From: Citrobacter sp. Cu233
GTDB lineage: Bacteria > Pseudomonadota > Gammaproteobacteria > Enterobacterales > Enterobacteriaceae
Length of the DNA stretch: 64,000 nucleotides
Assembly: GCF_030332225.1 (NCBI RefSeq)
Contig: NZ_JAOWIF010000031.1
Coordinates: 496,001 to 560,000 of the forward strand
Reading direction: 5' to 3'
Shown: positions 30,720 through 44,132 of the stretch, piece by piece
Layout: every line of letters starts with the position of its first letter
Position numbering within the stretch: the stretch's first letter is position 1
Translations under genes and position numbers: made by a program
The notes under the pieces: generated by a model
Databases searched by the model: none
Seen by the model: only the letters and a program-made list of their open reading frames with translations
What the model was told of the DNA's origin: nothing

Positions 30720-30800
30720 TACTGCAACGCAATTTATCATCTTGCATAAATTGTGTGCACGATCTCATTACTATGCCGTTTTTCTGCTAAGATGCGCGGC

Positions 30801-31283
30801 ATGAACATACTTCTCTCTATTGCAATCACAACGGGCATTCTCTCCGGACTATGGGGATGGGTGGCCGTTTCTCTTGGTTTACTCAGTTGGGCTGGCTTCC
30901 TGGGCTGTACGGCTTATTTTGCCTGCCCACAAGGTGGACTGAAAGGGCTGTGGATCTCGGCGTGTACGCTGCTTAGCGGTGTGGTGTGGGCGTTGGTGAT
31001 TATTAATGGTAGTGCACTTGCCCCGCATATGGACATCCTTGGTTATGTCATAACGGGAATTGTCGCATTTATGATGTGTATCCAGGCAAAGCAATGGCTG
31101 CTTTCATTTGTCCCGGGCACATTTATGGGGGCATGTGCAACATTTGCAGGGCAGGGAGACTGGCAGTTGGTTCTGCCTTCTCTGGGGTTGGGATTGGTGT
31201 TTGGCTATGCGATGAAAAACAGTGGTCTGTGGCTGGCATCACGTCGCGAAAACCCGGCTTCATCCACACTGACCAGTAAATAA
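30801..31283 (+). CDS. ycdZ: DUF1097 inner-membrane protein YcdZ
   Basis: 160-aa membrane protein with about five hydrophobic helices (ILLSIAITTGILSGLWGW, SWAGFLGCTAYFACP, YVITGIVAFMMCIQAK). The function is unknown. ATG 30801 begins MNILLSIAIT as in E. coli; the frame is open further upstream to a less likely start at 30753. It is followed by a terminator shared with csgG. Confidence 0.92.
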   Translation: MNILLSIAITTGILSGLWGWVAVSLGLLSWAGFLGCTAYFACPQGGLKGLWISACTLLSGVVWALVIINGSALAPHMDILGYVITGIVAFMMCIQAKQWLLSFVPGTFMGACATFAGQGDWQLVLPSLGLGLVFGYAMKNSGLWLASRRENPASSTLTSK

Positions 31284-31313
31284 AAAAAGCGTGAGGCCTC
31301 CCTCACGCTTTTT
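31283..31313. terminator. Bidirectional terminator between ycdZ and csgG
   Basis: Stem GCGTGAGG / CCTCACGC around CCTC, with seven A before and five T after; it serves both convergent operons. Confidence 0.88.
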
Positions 31314-31328
31314 ATTCTCTCTTTATTC

Positions 31329-32162
31329 TCAGGACTCTGGAGGTACCGACATATGGCGGTATTTGACCAGAATGTCGTTATCAACTTGTTTCTTATCCTG
31401 CAAATCCCACAAGCCGCGATCGATACCGTCATTTATCAGGAAGATAACGCCAGTTTCAATGGCTGACATCAGGCAAAGCATGACGGGTTCGTTAGAGGTA
31501 TAACCAATTTCCCCTTCCAGAAGTCGTTGGTAGTCAATGAAACGAAATACCCCTGCTTGCACTTCATAAGACAGGATGGTTTTACTGGTGTTTACCGAAG
31601 AAAGGATCTCACCGGTACTGACGTTAACCACACGCAGGTTTACCGCAATCTGATCGAGTTGGTATTGCGTATCTGCACCAATACCGAAATAACGCGCGCC
31701 GACACCACCTGATTTAACGTTGCTTTCATAGCCGATGATTGAACCTTCCACCATCACGTTAGCCGCGGTTAATGATTGCAGCGGAATTCGGTTGTTAATG
31801 GCAACCGTGCCGTTTTCCTGTGCCGCACGGATGATTTTCCGTTCGTTCAGTAAGTTCTGTAATCCCTGACGCTCCAGCGGGATGAACCAACGCGAATCTT
31901 TCAGTGCGGTAACCAGCATTGCCGTGGCACTTTGCGGTACGGCAGTGGAGAAGTTACTTGCCGGATAAGGTTTAAACTGACCAGTTTCATCCTGGATATT
32001 GTAAACCGATACAAATATTTTACCCGTAGGCATCGGGAGATGCGTCAGGTCTTTGTAACTTTGGGCGCGAGGCATTAATGTCGGTTTAGCAGCTTCTTGC
32101 GGTGGTGACGTTAAGCATCCGCTGAGTAAAAATACTGCAACCATTATAAGTAAGCGCTGCAT
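31329..32162 (-). CDS. csgG: Curli secretion pore lipoprotein
   Basis: Outer-membrane lipoprotein (277 aa) that forms the nonameric curli export channel. The lipobox is in VFLLSGCLTSPP, with the acylated Cys near residue 16. Further marks are ALKDSRWFIPLERQGLQNLL, the pore constriction region around NVKSGGVGARYFGIG and ISYEVQAGVFRFID-like strands. It is last in the minus-strand order csgD-csgE-csgF-csgG, 25 bases after csgF. Same length as in E. coli. Confidence 0.97.
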   Translation of the reverse strand: MQRLLIMVAVFLLSGCLTSPPQEAAKPTLMPRAQSYKDLTHLPMPTGKIFVSVYNIQDETGQFKPYPASNFSTAVPQSATAMLVTALKDSRWFIPLERQGLQNLLNERKIIRAAQENGTVAINNRIPLQSLTAANVMVEGSIIGYESNVKSGGVGARYFGIGADTQYQLDQIAVNLRVVNVSTGEILSSVNTSKTILSYEVQAGVFRFIDYQRLLEGEIGYTSNEPVMLCLMSAIETGVIFLINDGIDRGLWDLQDKKQVDNDILVKYRHMSVPPES

Positions 32163-32187
32163 GATTTTTTCCTTTCGTGGCTATGGC

Positions 32188-32601
32188 TTAGAAATCGGTT
32201 GACTGTGTTTGTAAACCCGACACTTCGATCGTTGATGTTTTTCCCGATTTCCTGTCGGTAACATTCAACTGCAACTGCCCGTCCCGGTTAGCGATATCAA
32301 TGATAAAATCATTGGTCACCATTCTTCCCGGCTTACCGGTATTAATGTTGGTGAGCAGGCCGCCGAGAATTTGTGACTGAATCGCCTGAGTAAAGTTATC
32401 CAGAGCAGACGGTGTTTCAATTCCGTAATCGCTATAGCTCGGATCTTTATAGGAGTTCTGTGCCTGAGCACTGTTCAACAAAAAAGCCCCGTTATTCGGG
32501 TTGCCACCAAAGTTGGGGTTTCGGAACTGGAACGTCATGTTTCCGGCCCAACTTAATGGTGAAATTAGCATGAGCAAAACCACTGCATGTTTGACACGCA
32601 T
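32188..32601 (-). CDS. csgF: Curli assembly protein CsgF
   Basis: 137-aa secreted protein that docks on CsgG and anchors the nucleator CsgB at the surface. The signal peptide runs to SWAG; the mature N-terminus ([20 protein letters not shown]) is the part that plugs the CsgG channel in E. coli. The C-terminus ends LQTQSTDF. It lies between csgE and csgG in a tight operon. Confidence 0.96.
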   Translation of the reverse strand: MRVKHAVVLLMLISPLSWAGNMTFQFRNPNFGGNPNNGAFLLNSAQAQNSYKDPSYSDYGIETPSALDNFTQAIQSQILGGLLTNINTGKPGRMVTNDFIIDIANRDGQLQLNVTDRKSGKTSTIEVSGLQTQSTDF

Positions 32602-32626
32602 GAAAGCCTCCGGACAAAATCATGTT

Positions 32627-33025
32627 TTAGAATTCATCGCGCGCTAAATCGCTCGTGCTTAATAGTGTTTGATCTATTTGCCGGCGATTTAATGCTTCCT
32701 CAGTTTGTGCCAATGCGAAGACGACAATTTTGTCGAAGTCTCTTTTCGTGGGGAATAAAAAAGTCTGGAAGATAACGTCCTGATTGACCGTTATGGTGAT
32801 CCAACTTCCCCAACGCGCACTGGGTCTTTCATTGATAGTTAAATTTCCTGTGTACTCACTTTCCCACTTGTCACTAAATGCACGATAAAAATCATGCCCG
32901 ATTGAAGAGACAGTGTGATCAGTTAACAGTCCGGGAACCTCCACCTCCACGCTTGTCGCTGCGTGCAGATTCCCGACAGCAAAGAATAAATTTGCTGCCA
33001 CAATCCAGGTTAAATAGCGTTTCAT
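32627..33025 (-). CDS. csgE: Curli secretion specificity factor CsgE
   Basis: Periplasmic factor (132 aa) that caps CsgG and directs curlin subunits to it. Signal peptide [22 protein letters not shown], then [34 protein letters not shown] and [13 protein letters not shown]. The mature N-terminus has a three-residue insertion (ATS) relative to E. coli. ATG 33025 is the E. coli start; the frame extends upstream to 33049 inside the csgD end. Confidence 0.95.
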   Translation of the reverse strand: MKRYLTWIVAANLFFAVGNLHAATSVEVEVPGLLTDHTVSSIGHDFYRAFSDKWESEYTGNLTINERPSARWGSWITITVNQDVIFQTFLFPTKRDFDKIVVFALAQTEEALNRRQIDQTLLSTSDLARDEF

Positions 33026-33029
33026 GGCT

Positions 33030-33680
33030 TTATCGCCTGAGGTTATCATTGGCCCATGAGACCGCCTGCGTACGATTTTTGACAGCTATCTTTTTGAAAA
33101 GATTATAAAGATGCGTTTTTACCGTATTTTCACTGATAAATAGTGAGCGAGCGATTTCAATATTTGAGGCGCCGATACGCAATTTATTAAGTATTTCTTT
33201 TTCACGGTGTGTCAGCAGCGCTGATTCCGTGCTGTTATAACGATAATTTCCAGAATGCGTGATCAGATAACTGGCAAGCTTTTGCGTGAAGTAGCATTCA
33301 CCGCGTAAGACACCCTGCAAGCCGCTAACGACACGTTGTTCGTCTTCAGTTGCGTAAAACACACCATTGATATGTGGCCAGTTTTCGATATCCCGATAAG
33401 GGTAGTCATCAGGGGTATTCAACAATAACGTCTTTATATTGTTGTTTTTTCTGCTCAAATTATCTTGCCAGTAATGGATCAGTTTTTTATCTGCCTCCAT
33501 CATATCCAGTAAAACAATGCAGCTGGAGGAAATATCATCCAGAGAACGTTGAATATTATGTAGTTTTCCGGTTAGCGCCAGTGATTGTTTTAAATGCTGC
33601 AATAATGCAGTTGCCTGCAAAGAAGGTTTCGTGATCAACAATAATGTATGACCATGAATGCTATGGACTTCATTAAACAT
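33030..33680 (-). CDS. csgD: LuxR-type master regulator of curli CsgD
   Basis: 216-aa transcription activator of csgBAC and of cellulose-related genes. A pseudo-receiver N-terminal domain is followed by a LuxR/FixJ helix-turn-helix: [40 protein letters not shown] and [18 protein letters not shown]. It has the same length as E. coli CsgD. It heads csgDEFG and is divergent from csgBAC over a long regulatory region. Its activator gene mlrA lies at 6373-7104, and a diguanylate cyclase that could feed its regulation lies at 45202. Confidence 0.97.
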   Translation of the reverse strand: MFNEVHSIHGHTLLLITKPSLQATALLQHLKQSLALTGKLHNIQRSLDDISSSCIVLLDMMEADKKLIHYWQDNLSRKNNNIKTLLLNTPDDYPYRDIENWPHINGVFYATEDEQRVVSGLQGVLRGECYFTQKLASYLITHSGNYRYNSTESALLTHREKEILNKLRIGASNIEIARSLFISENTVKTHLYNLFKKIAVKNRTQAVSWANDNLRR

Positions 33681-34440
33681 GATGAAACTCCACTTTTTAG
33701 TCGCACACCTGACAGCTGTCTCTACTAAAATAGAGGCACCAGAAGTACTGACAGATGTTGCACTGCTGCGTAGAAATAAAATATCGACCCAACGGGGTGA
33801 AAATATTAAAACAAATGGACTTCAACTGATTTCAATCTAGCTATTACAAATCTTAAAGCAAGTGTTAAACATGTAACAAGATGTAAAATTATATATTTAA
33901 ATGTGATTTTTAGGTTTTGTTGGAGTTTAGATTTGATAGGAAAGTTGTACATTTTGCCGTTGCTGCATAGATTTAAAAAATCATACAAATTATAATAATC
34001 CATTGATTCTTAAGGTTTAAATTAATAATTAACAAGTTTTAGATTTCTAATGAATTCTAAATTCTTTGTCCCACTTTACGTTGGACAATTTTAGAGAGAA
34101 AAAACTGACCTTTGTCACGACTTGCATCGATGACTATCGCGACGTGGTGCTGCGAAGCCCTGAAATCGTGGAAAACGCACTTTTTCAGTGACTGCATAGA
34201 AATTCATTCCGGATGGCGAAATAAAAATAAAACCTATACCTGTTGCGGTGTTATTCACTGTTAATTAGTACTTTGGTGTGAATCTGGATATAAAAATACC
34301 ACTCGCGGGTGAGTTATTTAAAATGTTTCAACGGACATACTCTTCATCGTAACGCGGCGTTAACAAATGTAAGCCATGTTAACAACAATTTGAGTGGTAA
34401 CTAATTTAACTTCATGTACGACCAGGTCCAGGGTGACAGC
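33681..34440. promoter_or_regulatory. csgD-csgB intergenic control region
   Basis: 760 bases without a gene, strongly AT-rich near 33850-34060. In E. coli and Salmonella the region of the same size carries the csgD promoter with sites for OmpR, MlrA, IHF, H-NS and others, a long csgD 5' leader targeted by several small RNAs, and the csgBAC promoter. The size and position are the same here; I did not try to assign the individual sites. Confidence 0.7.
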
Positions 34441-34896
34441 ATGAAAAACAAGTTGTTATTTATGATGTTTACAATACTGGGTGTGCCTGGGATTGCATCC
34501 GCAACCAGTTATGATTTAGCTAATTCAGAATATAACTTTGCGGTAAATGAATTAAGTAAGTCTTCATTTAATCAGGCAGCCATTATTGGTCAGGTTGGCA
34601 CTGCTAACAGTGCAAATACTCGCCAGGAGGGCAGCAAGTTATTGTCGGTCATTTCGCAAGAAGGTTCAGGTAACCGGGCGAGAACAGATCAGACAGGATC
34701 ATATAATTTTGCATATATTGATCAAACGGGCAGCTCCAATGATGCGAGTATTAAACAAAGTTCTTACGGTAATACAGCGATGATTATCCAGAAAGGTTCT
34801 GGTAATAAAGCAAATATTACCCAGTACGGTACACAAAAAACAGCAGTTGTGGTGCAGAGACAGTCGCAAATGGCAATTCGCGTTACTCAACGCTAA
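34441..34896 (+). CDS. csgB: Minor curlin (nucleator) CsgB
   Basis: 151-aa secreted amyloid subunit that starts polymerisation of CsgA on the cell surface. Signal peptide MKNKLLFMMFTILGVPGIASA, then five imperfect curlin repeats with spaced Gln/Asn, e.g. NQAAIIGQVG, SGNRARTDQTG, SSNDASIKQSSYGN and SGNKANITQYG. The last repeat is basic (VVQRQSQMAIRVTQR), the anchoring end. ATG 34441 gives the E. coli length; the frame opens at 34414. It lies 41 bases before csgA. Confidence 0.97.
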   Translation: MKNKLLFMMFTILGVPGIASATSYDLANSEYNFAVNELSKSSFNQAAIIGQVGTANSANTRQEGSKLLSVISQEGSGNRARTDQTGSYNFAYIDQTGSSNDASIKQSSYGNTAMIIQKGSGNKANITQYGTQKTAVVVQRQSQMAIRVTQR

Positions 34897-34937
34897 TCCG
34901 TAAACGACGTTTAAATCAATCCGATGGGGGTTTTACC

Positions 34938-35390
34938 ATGAAACTTTTAAAAGTGGCAGCATTCGCAGCAATCGTAGTTTCTGGCAGTGCTCTGGCAGGC
35001 CTTGTTCCGCAATTGAACGGCAATGGTCACCATAACGGTGGTAGTAATTATGGCCCGGACTCTTCATTGAGTATTTACCAATATGGGTCAAGTAACGTTG
35101 CGAATGCGCTGCAAAGTGATGCACGTAAATCAGACGTGACCATCACACAACACGGACATGGTAACGGTGCTACCGTCGGGCAAGGTGCTGATGACAGTAC
35201 CATTAGCCTGAAACAGACTGGCTTCCAGAACAGTGCTGATATCAATCAGTGGAATGCAAAAAATGCTGACATCAGTGTAACTCAGTTCGGTGGTCGTAAC
35301 GGTGCAGTGGTTAATCAGACTGCATCTGACTCGAATGTTCTGATTCAGCAGGTTGGTTATGGCAACAATGCAACAGCTAACCAGCACTAA
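34938..35390 (+). CDS. csgA: Major curlin subunit CsgA
   Basis: 150-aa amyloid fibre subunit. Signal peptide to SALA, N22 secretion region GLVPQLNGNGHHNGGSNYGP, then five repeats of the S-x5-Q-x4-N-x5-Q type (starting at about residues 43, 65, 88, 110, 133). Several positions occupied in E. coli by Gly or Asp in repeats 2-4 differ (His74, Thr79, Asn103, Arg120, Asn126). The C-terminus is NATANQH. A terminator follows; csgC is beyond it. Confidence 0.97.
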   Translation: MKLLKVAAFAAIVVSGSALAGLVPQLNGNGHHNGGSNYGPDSSLSIYQYGSSNVANALQSDARKSDVTITQHGHGNGATVGQGADDSTISLKQTGFQNSADINQWNAKNADISVTQFGGRNGAVVNQTASDSNVLIQQVGYGNNATANQH

Positions 35391-35411
35391 TTCAGTTTTA
35401 TGACTGATAAT

Positions 35412-35438
35412 AAACAGGGCGAAAGCCCTGTTTTTTTT
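35412..35438 (+). terminator. Terminator between csgA and csgC
   Basis: CAGGGC-GAAA-GCCCTG with eight T. It would lower csgC relative to csgBA in the same transcript. Confidence 0.88.
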
Positions 35439-35450
35439 CGGGAGCATATT

Positions 35451-35783
35451 ATGCATACGCTATTACTCATTGCCGCGCTTTCAAATCAAATAACCTTTAA
35501 TACAACTCAGCAAGGTGAGATGTATACCATTATTCCTCAGGTGACGTTATCTCAACCCTGCGTGTGCCAGGTTCAAGTTCTTGCCATACGTAAAGGGTCG
35601 GGGGGGCAAAGCCAAACACAACAGAAAACAAGCCTGTCGATCCCTGCTAATCGGCCGATTGAATTAACAAAACTGAGCTTTAATATTTCACCTGAGGATA
35701 CGGTCAACATTGTTGTTACCGTTTCGGATGGGCAGTCATTGCATCTGTCCCAGCAGTGGCCTGATTCAAGCAGTCGCTCATGA
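35451..35783 (+). CDS. csgC: Periplasmic curlin amyloid inhibitor CsgC
   Basis: 110-aa Ig-like periplasmic protein that stops premature amyloid formation of CsgA in E. coli. Short signal-like start MHTLLLIAALSNQITF, the redox Cys pair in QPCVCQVQV, and strands IELTKLSFNISPEDTVNIVV. ATG 35451 follows CGGGAG. It is third gene of csgBAC. Confidence 0.95.
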   Translation: MHTLLLIAALSNQITFNTTQQGEMYTIIPQVTLSQPCVCQVQVLAIRKGSGGQSQTQQKTSLSIPANRPIELTKLSFNISPEDTVNIVVTVSDGQSLHLSQQWPDSSSRS

Positions 35784-35934
35784 TTTTTTACTGTATTTGC
35801 TTTAAGGGTGTGGCTGGGAAAGCGGTGCTGTTCTATGAATATAGAGACGTGAAAACGTTTTTATTTGGTCATTAATCGCAGCGGTGAAGGATCACGTCGA
35901 TCCCTCAAGGATGGTTTATCATTGAGGAACCCTT

Positions 35935-36255
35935 ATGAGCACCTTATTAAAACGTATTTTAAGTACCAGTTTGTGTGTGACTTCTTTTTTTATGTTCCCC
36001 GCAACGGCGCAACAAATCACACCTGGCGGGATTATCCATTTCCGTGGCGCAATAGTTGAATCACCTTGTGAGGTGAACTCGCAACAACAACAGATTGAAT
36101 TGTCATGTATACGTGATGGCAAGTTACGGAGTCGTCGCTATAACACACAACAGATAGCGATGGCCCCTGAAAGCCTCCAGCAAATTGCCAGTGTGAAAAT
36201 GCAGTACCTTAATGAACAGAAAAATATGGCGATTCTTAATATTGAATATAAATGA
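35935..36255 (+). CDS. ymdA: YmdA, small secreted pilin-like protein
   Basis: 106-aa secreted protein beside the curli operon; the function is unknown. A long signal peptide ends around FPATAQQ. The mature part starts GGIIHFRGAIVESPCEVN, has a second Cys in ELSCIRDG, and ends NMAILNIEYK. The start of the mature protein looks like the first strand of a chaperone-usher pilin (G-x-I-x-F-x-G-x-I-x-x-x-P-C) and the end has a penultimate Tyr, as pilins do, but it is only about half a pilin long. It stands alone, 151 bases after csgC. Confidence 0.85.
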   Translation: MSTLLKRILSTSLCVTSFFMFPATAQQITPGGIIHFRGAIVESPCEVNSQQQQIELSCIRDGKLRSRRYNTQQIAMAPESLQQIASVKMQYLNEQKNMAILNIEYK

Positions 36256-36355
36256 ATCGTTCCGGCGTAGATATGCACCTGGAAGGTTAAAAAGTGAGAT
36301 TTCATTGAAAACCCTGCTGTACACTTAACAGAGAGTGTTTTGTCAGGGGGAACTT

Positions 36356-36898
36356 ATGCAATCGCGTGTTCATGTTTTACAGGGCGACATTACGGCAATC
36401 GCCGTTGATGTGATTGTCAATGCAGCCAACTCCTCGCTGCTGGGCGGCGGCGGCGTTGATGGAGCGATTCATCGCGCAGCTGGGCCTGCACTGTTGGAAG
36501 CCTGCAAACAGGTATTACAGCAACAGGGCGAATGTCCAACCGGTCATGCGGTTATCACCCTGGCGGGAAATCTTCCCGCCAAAGCGGTGATCCACACTGT
36601 TGGGCCCGTCTGGCAGGGTGGCGATCATCATGAAGCTGAACGTCTTGAAGAGGCCTATCTCAATTCATTACAACTGGCACTGGCCAATGGTTATCAATCC
36701 ATTGCGTTCCCGGCTATCAGCACCGGAGCCTACGGATATCCACGTGCGGCGGCGGCGGAGATAGCGGTGAATACGGTGCTGAAATTTATCACCCGCCGTG
36801 CGCTACCTGATCAAATCTACTTCGTGTGTTTTGATGAGGAAAATGCCAGACTATACAGGAGATTACTCACCCAACAAGGCGATGATAATACGGCCTGA
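36356..36898 (+). CDS. ymdB: Macrodomain protein YmdB (ADP-ribose deacetylase, RNase III modulator)
   Basis: 180-aa MacroD-type macrodomain. E. coli YmdB hydrolyses O-acetyl-ADP-ribose and related esters, inhibits RNase III and affects biofilm. Seen: [20 protein letters not shown] (the binding loop with catalytic Asn/Asp), [14 protein letters not shown] and the second loop [15 protein letters not shown] 36356 follows AGGGGGAA. The stop is one base before the clsC start, matching the known dependence of ClsC on YmdB. Confidence 0.96.
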   Translation: MQSRVHVLQGDITAIAVDVIVNAANSSLLGGGGVDGAIHRAAGPALLEACKQVLQQQGECPTGHAVITLAGNLPAKAVIHTVGPVWQGGDHHEAERLEEAYLNSLQLALANGYQSIAFPAISTGAYGYPRAAAAEIAVNTVLKFITRRALPDQIYFVCFDEENARLYRRLLTQQGDDNTA

Positions 36899-36899
36899 T

Positions 36900-38321
36900 A
36901 TGACGCGACTTGAGCGTGCCATTACCCCATTGTGCGTAAGCCATCCTGACCAGTGCGGCATTCTGGCACTGGATGATAGTCTGGATGCTTTCGCAGCCCG
37001 TTATCGGCTGACAGAAATGGCGGAACGAACGCTGGATGTGCAGTATTACATCTGGGAGAACGACATGTCCGGGCTGCTGCTGTTTTCTGTTCTGCTGGCA
37101 GCTGCAAAACGTGGGGTACGGGTTCGTTTGCTGTTGGATGATAACAACACGCCGGGCCTTGATGACACGCTGCGTCTGCTGGATAACCATCCGAATATTG
37201 AAGTCCGCCTGTTTAATCCCTTCTCATTTCGCATCCTTCGCGCGTTGGGGTATTTAACCGATTTCGCCCGGCTCAATCGCCGCATGCACAATAAAAGTTA
37301 TACCGCAGACGGTGTAGTGACGCTTGTTGGCGGGCGTAATATCGGAGATGCCTATTTTGGTGCGGGTGAAGAACCGCTGTTTTCCGATCTTGACGTGATG
37401 GCCATTGGTCCGGTGGTGAAAGAAGTCGCGGATGATTTTGAGCGATACTGGCAATGTCAGTCAGTTTCAACGTTACAAAAAGTCCTGGCGTTGTCTGAGC
37501 CAGAAACGACTCAACGCATTGAACTGCCTGAATCCTGGTATAACGACGATATTACCCGGCGCTATTTGCACAAACTGGAGACCAGCCAGTTTATGACGCA
37601 TCTCGATCAGGGGTCACTGTCGCTGATTTGGGCCAAAACGCGGCTGCTCAGTGACGATCCAGCAAAAGGAGAGGGGAAGGCACCGCGTCACTCACTATTA
37701 CCGCAGCGTTTGTTTGACGTCATGGGCTCACCCACTGAGCGCATTGATATCATTTCTGCTTACTTTGTGCCGACACGAGCCGGTGTCGCACAGCTCCTGC
37801 GCCTGGTCAGAAAAGGGGTAAAGATTGCTATTTTAACTAACTCGTTGGCAGCGAATGATGTGGCAATTGTGCATGCAGGATATGCGCGCTGGCGGAAAAA
37901 ATTGCTGCGCTATGGTGTAGAACTGTATGAGCTAAAACCCACCCGCGATCGCGGCGCTGTGGTGCATGATCGCGGGTTGACCGGGAATTCAGGCTCCAGC
38001 CTGCATGCGAAAACCTTCAGTATTGATGGTCGCAACGTTTTCATCGGCTCGCTTAATTTTGATCCGCGCTCAACGTTGCTCAATACGGAAATGGGATTTG
38101 TGATTGAGAGTGAAGTGCTGGCGTCATTGATTCATAAACGCTTTATGCAAAGCCAGCGTGATGTGGCCTGGCAATTGCGCCTGGACCGCTGGGGCCGGAT
38201 AAACTGGGTGGATCGTCCTGGCGGCAGTGAGCGGGTATTGAAAAAAGAACCCGCCACAGGATTCTGGAAGCGGGTTTTGGTGAGACTTGCCTCTGTATTA
38301 CCGATTGAATGGTTGCTCTGA
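36900..38321 (+). CDS. clsC: Cardiolipin synthase C
   Basis: Phospholipase-D superfamily enzyme (473 aa) that makes cardiolipin from phosphatidylethanolamine and phosphatidylglycerol; in E. coli it needs co-expression of ymdB. Two HKD motifs: RMHNKSYTADGVVTLVGGRN near residue 130 and SLHAKTFSIDGRNVFIGSLN near residue 365. ATG 36900, just after the ymdB stop (TGATATG), gives the E. coli length; an ATG at 36882 inside ymdB is possible. It is convergent with opgC. Confidence 0.94.
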   Translation: MTRLERAITPLCVSHPDQCGILALDDSLDAFAARYRLTEMAERTLDVQYYIWENDMSGLLLFSVLLAAAKRGVRVRLLLDDNNTPGLDDTLRLLDNHPNIEVRLFNPFSFRILRALGYLTDFARLNRRMHNKSYTADGVVTLVGGRNIGDAYFGAGEEPLFSDLDVMAIGPVVKEVADDFERYWQCQSVSTLQKVLALSEPETTQRIELPESWYNDDITRRYLHKLETSQFMTHLDQGSLSLIWAKTRLLSDDPAKGEGKAPRHSLLPQRLFDVMGSPTERIDIISAYFVPTRAGVAQLLRLVRKGVKIAILTNSLAANDVAIVHAGYARWRKKLLRYGVELYELKPTRDRGAVVHDRGLTGNSGSSLHAKTFSIDGRNVFIGSLNFDPRSTLLNTEMGFVIESEVLASLIHKRFMQSQRDVAWQLRLDRWGRINWVDRPGGSERVLKKEPATGFWKRVLVRLASVLPIEWLL

Positions 38322-38341
38322 ACCATGCAATCACAGGCCTG

Positions 38342-39502
38342 CTATCCGGCAATGGCTTTGTTTTTATCCTGCTTAACGATGGGTTTCCCGGAAAAGAGGA
38401 ACTTCAGCACCGGTATCCGCAAGTGGATTTCGTATAATATCACTGCAATCCCGACAACAAACAGCAGCCCACAGAGAAAACCCAGCAGATTTGATGTGAT
38501 GTGCGGTGTGATATAGGCACCGAAAAACAGCGTTAACGGATGATGCACCAGATAGATAAACAGTGATGCATTGACAAAATAGGTGACGCGGGCTGACTGG
38601 AAATTCAATAAACGGTGGCCGAGCGAGAAAACGACGTTCACCATCCATAGTCCCATCACCATCGTTATCACGTATTCGGTTTCATACATCCAGGCATCGC
38701 CGTTTCCATAGCGTTGATTGAGCAGATAAGCCACAAAAGCGAATACCGCACCTAACGTGCAGCCGCGCGAGGGCGTTGTGAACAGTGCTTTCAGCTTGGG
38801 ATTGATAAACGCCAGTGCGCCGAGCATAAAGAACGGCACATAGAACAGCGTTTGCATGACGATGAAATTAAACATGCCATCGCTGAGAATAGAAGGGTAG
38901 ACGATAAAAATTGTTCTTCTGACGGCGGCGTATCCGACACCAAGCAACAAAAATATCAACGTCAGTTTCGTCATCGATACCGTGGAGTTGCTGGCGGCAT
39001 CGGGGCTCGTCAACCGATGTTTCATTTGGCTAAATACCCACATACTCACGGTTGTTAAAACGACAAGGACGAGTAAAAACCACAGATGAGAAATCAGCTC
39101 CCAGGCAAGGGCGTTGTATTTATCGTATCCACTGAGAGTATGCCAGCTGTCGGCTTTGCCTTTCACATATTGCAGCATGATAAATTGCGGCAGTGTGAGT
39201 AGCGGGATTGCGGTCAGCATCGGGATCCCCACGCGTTCAACACGCACTTTCCACCACCGCTTTAAGGGGTAGCGCAAAAACAGCATGTATGAAAAATAAC
39301 CCGAAATAACAAAGAAGACCTGCATGCGAAATGCATGAATAAAGTCGTTAAAGAGGGTCAATATCCATGACGGTTCTGCGCTGTTCACATGCCAGGTATG
39401 TGTGGAGTAGATCAGCGAGATATGGAAGGGAATCCCCAACAACATCAGCCAGGCACGGATGGAATCCAGAAAATATTCACGCGGTGGAGATACAGAGCTC
39501 AT
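38342..39502 (-). CDS. opgC: Periplasmic glucan succinyltransferase
   Basis: Inner-membrane acyltransferase-3 family protein (386 aa, about ten helices) that adds succinyl groups to osmoregulated periplasmic glucans. Seen: [19 protein letters not shown] with the catalytic-type His, [20 protein letters not shown] and [13 protein letters not shown]. It is divergent from opgGH over 253-271 bases, as in E. coli. Confidence 0.95.
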   Translation of the reverse strand: MSSVSPPREYFLDSIRAWLMLLGIPFHISLIYSTHTWHVNSAEPSWILTLFNDFIHAFRMQVFFVISGYFSYMLFLRYPLKRWWKVRVERVGIPMLTAIPLLTLPQFIMLQYVKGKADSWHTLSGYDKYNALAWELISHLWFLLVLVVLTTVSMWVFSQMKHRLTSPDAASNSTVSMTKLTLIFLLLGVGYAAVRRTIFIVYPSILSDGMFNFIVMQTLFYVPFFMLGALAFINPKLKALFTTPSRGCTLGAVFAFVAYLLNQRYGNGDAWMYETEYVITMVMGLWMVNVVFSLGHRLLNFQSARVTYFVNASLFIYLVHHPLTLFFGAYITPHITSNLLGFLCGLLFVVGIAVILYEIHLRIPVLKFLFSGKPIVKQDKNKAIAG

Positions 39503-39650
39503 AGACAGTTACGTATTCTCAGACTTTTCGTCTTATCCCTAAGACGAATTATGGTTACATTCGACGGCAACCCTACACGAAGTCCAACAACCTGTCTCCA
39601 GGATAAGCACTCAAAGTGAAAACAGGTAGACGAACCTGCTTAAACCATGA

Positions 39651-43830
<4,180 letters not shown>

Positions 43831-43845
43831 GCCTGTGAAACGTAA

Positions 43846-43873
43846 AAATACCGGCCTGGAGCCGGTATTTTTT
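43846..43873 (+). terminator. Terminator of opgGH
   Basis: AAATACCGGC-CTGGA-GCCGGTATTT with further T after; perfect ten-base stem. Confidence 0.9.
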
Positions 43874-43904
43874 TATACTGAATATAAACGTTACGAGGTA
43901 TCCA

Positions 43905-44132
43905 GTGCGAATACTGGCTGTGGGAATGATGGTCTTTCTTCTTAGCGGATGCGGCAGCATTATTAGCCGGACGATCCCTGGACAAGGACACGGAAATCAA
44001 TACTATCCAGGCGTGCAGTGGGATGTCCGGGACTCTGCGTGGCGTTATGTCACCATCCTGGATCTGCCGTTTTCGCTGGTGTTTGATACATTGCTATTAC
44101 CGCTCGATATACACCATGGGCCTTACGAGTAA
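43905..44132 (+). CDS. yceK: Small lipoprotein YceK (DUF1375)
   Basis: 75-aa predicted lipoprotein of unknown function. GTG start after ACGAGG; lipobox in FLLSGCGSII with the Cys near residue 16. The mature part has ISRTIPGQGHG, YPGVQWDVR and ends PLDIHHGPYE. It is immediately tail-to-tail with msyB, with no bases between the stop codons. Confidence 0.9.
   Translation: MRILAVGMMVFLLSGCGSIISRTIPGQGHGNQYYPGVQWDVRDSAWRYVTILDLPFSLVFDTLLLPLDIHHGPYE

Noticed and set aside
33806-34003. 65-codon frame in the csgD-csgB intergenic region
   Set aside because: AT-rich chance frame without ribosome site, inside a known long regulatory region.
34500-35390. Periodic repeats that could be mistaken for a CRISPR or tandem-repeat array
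   Set aside because: The period comes from the curlin repeats of CsgB and CsgA at protein level; there are no identical direct repeats with spacers.
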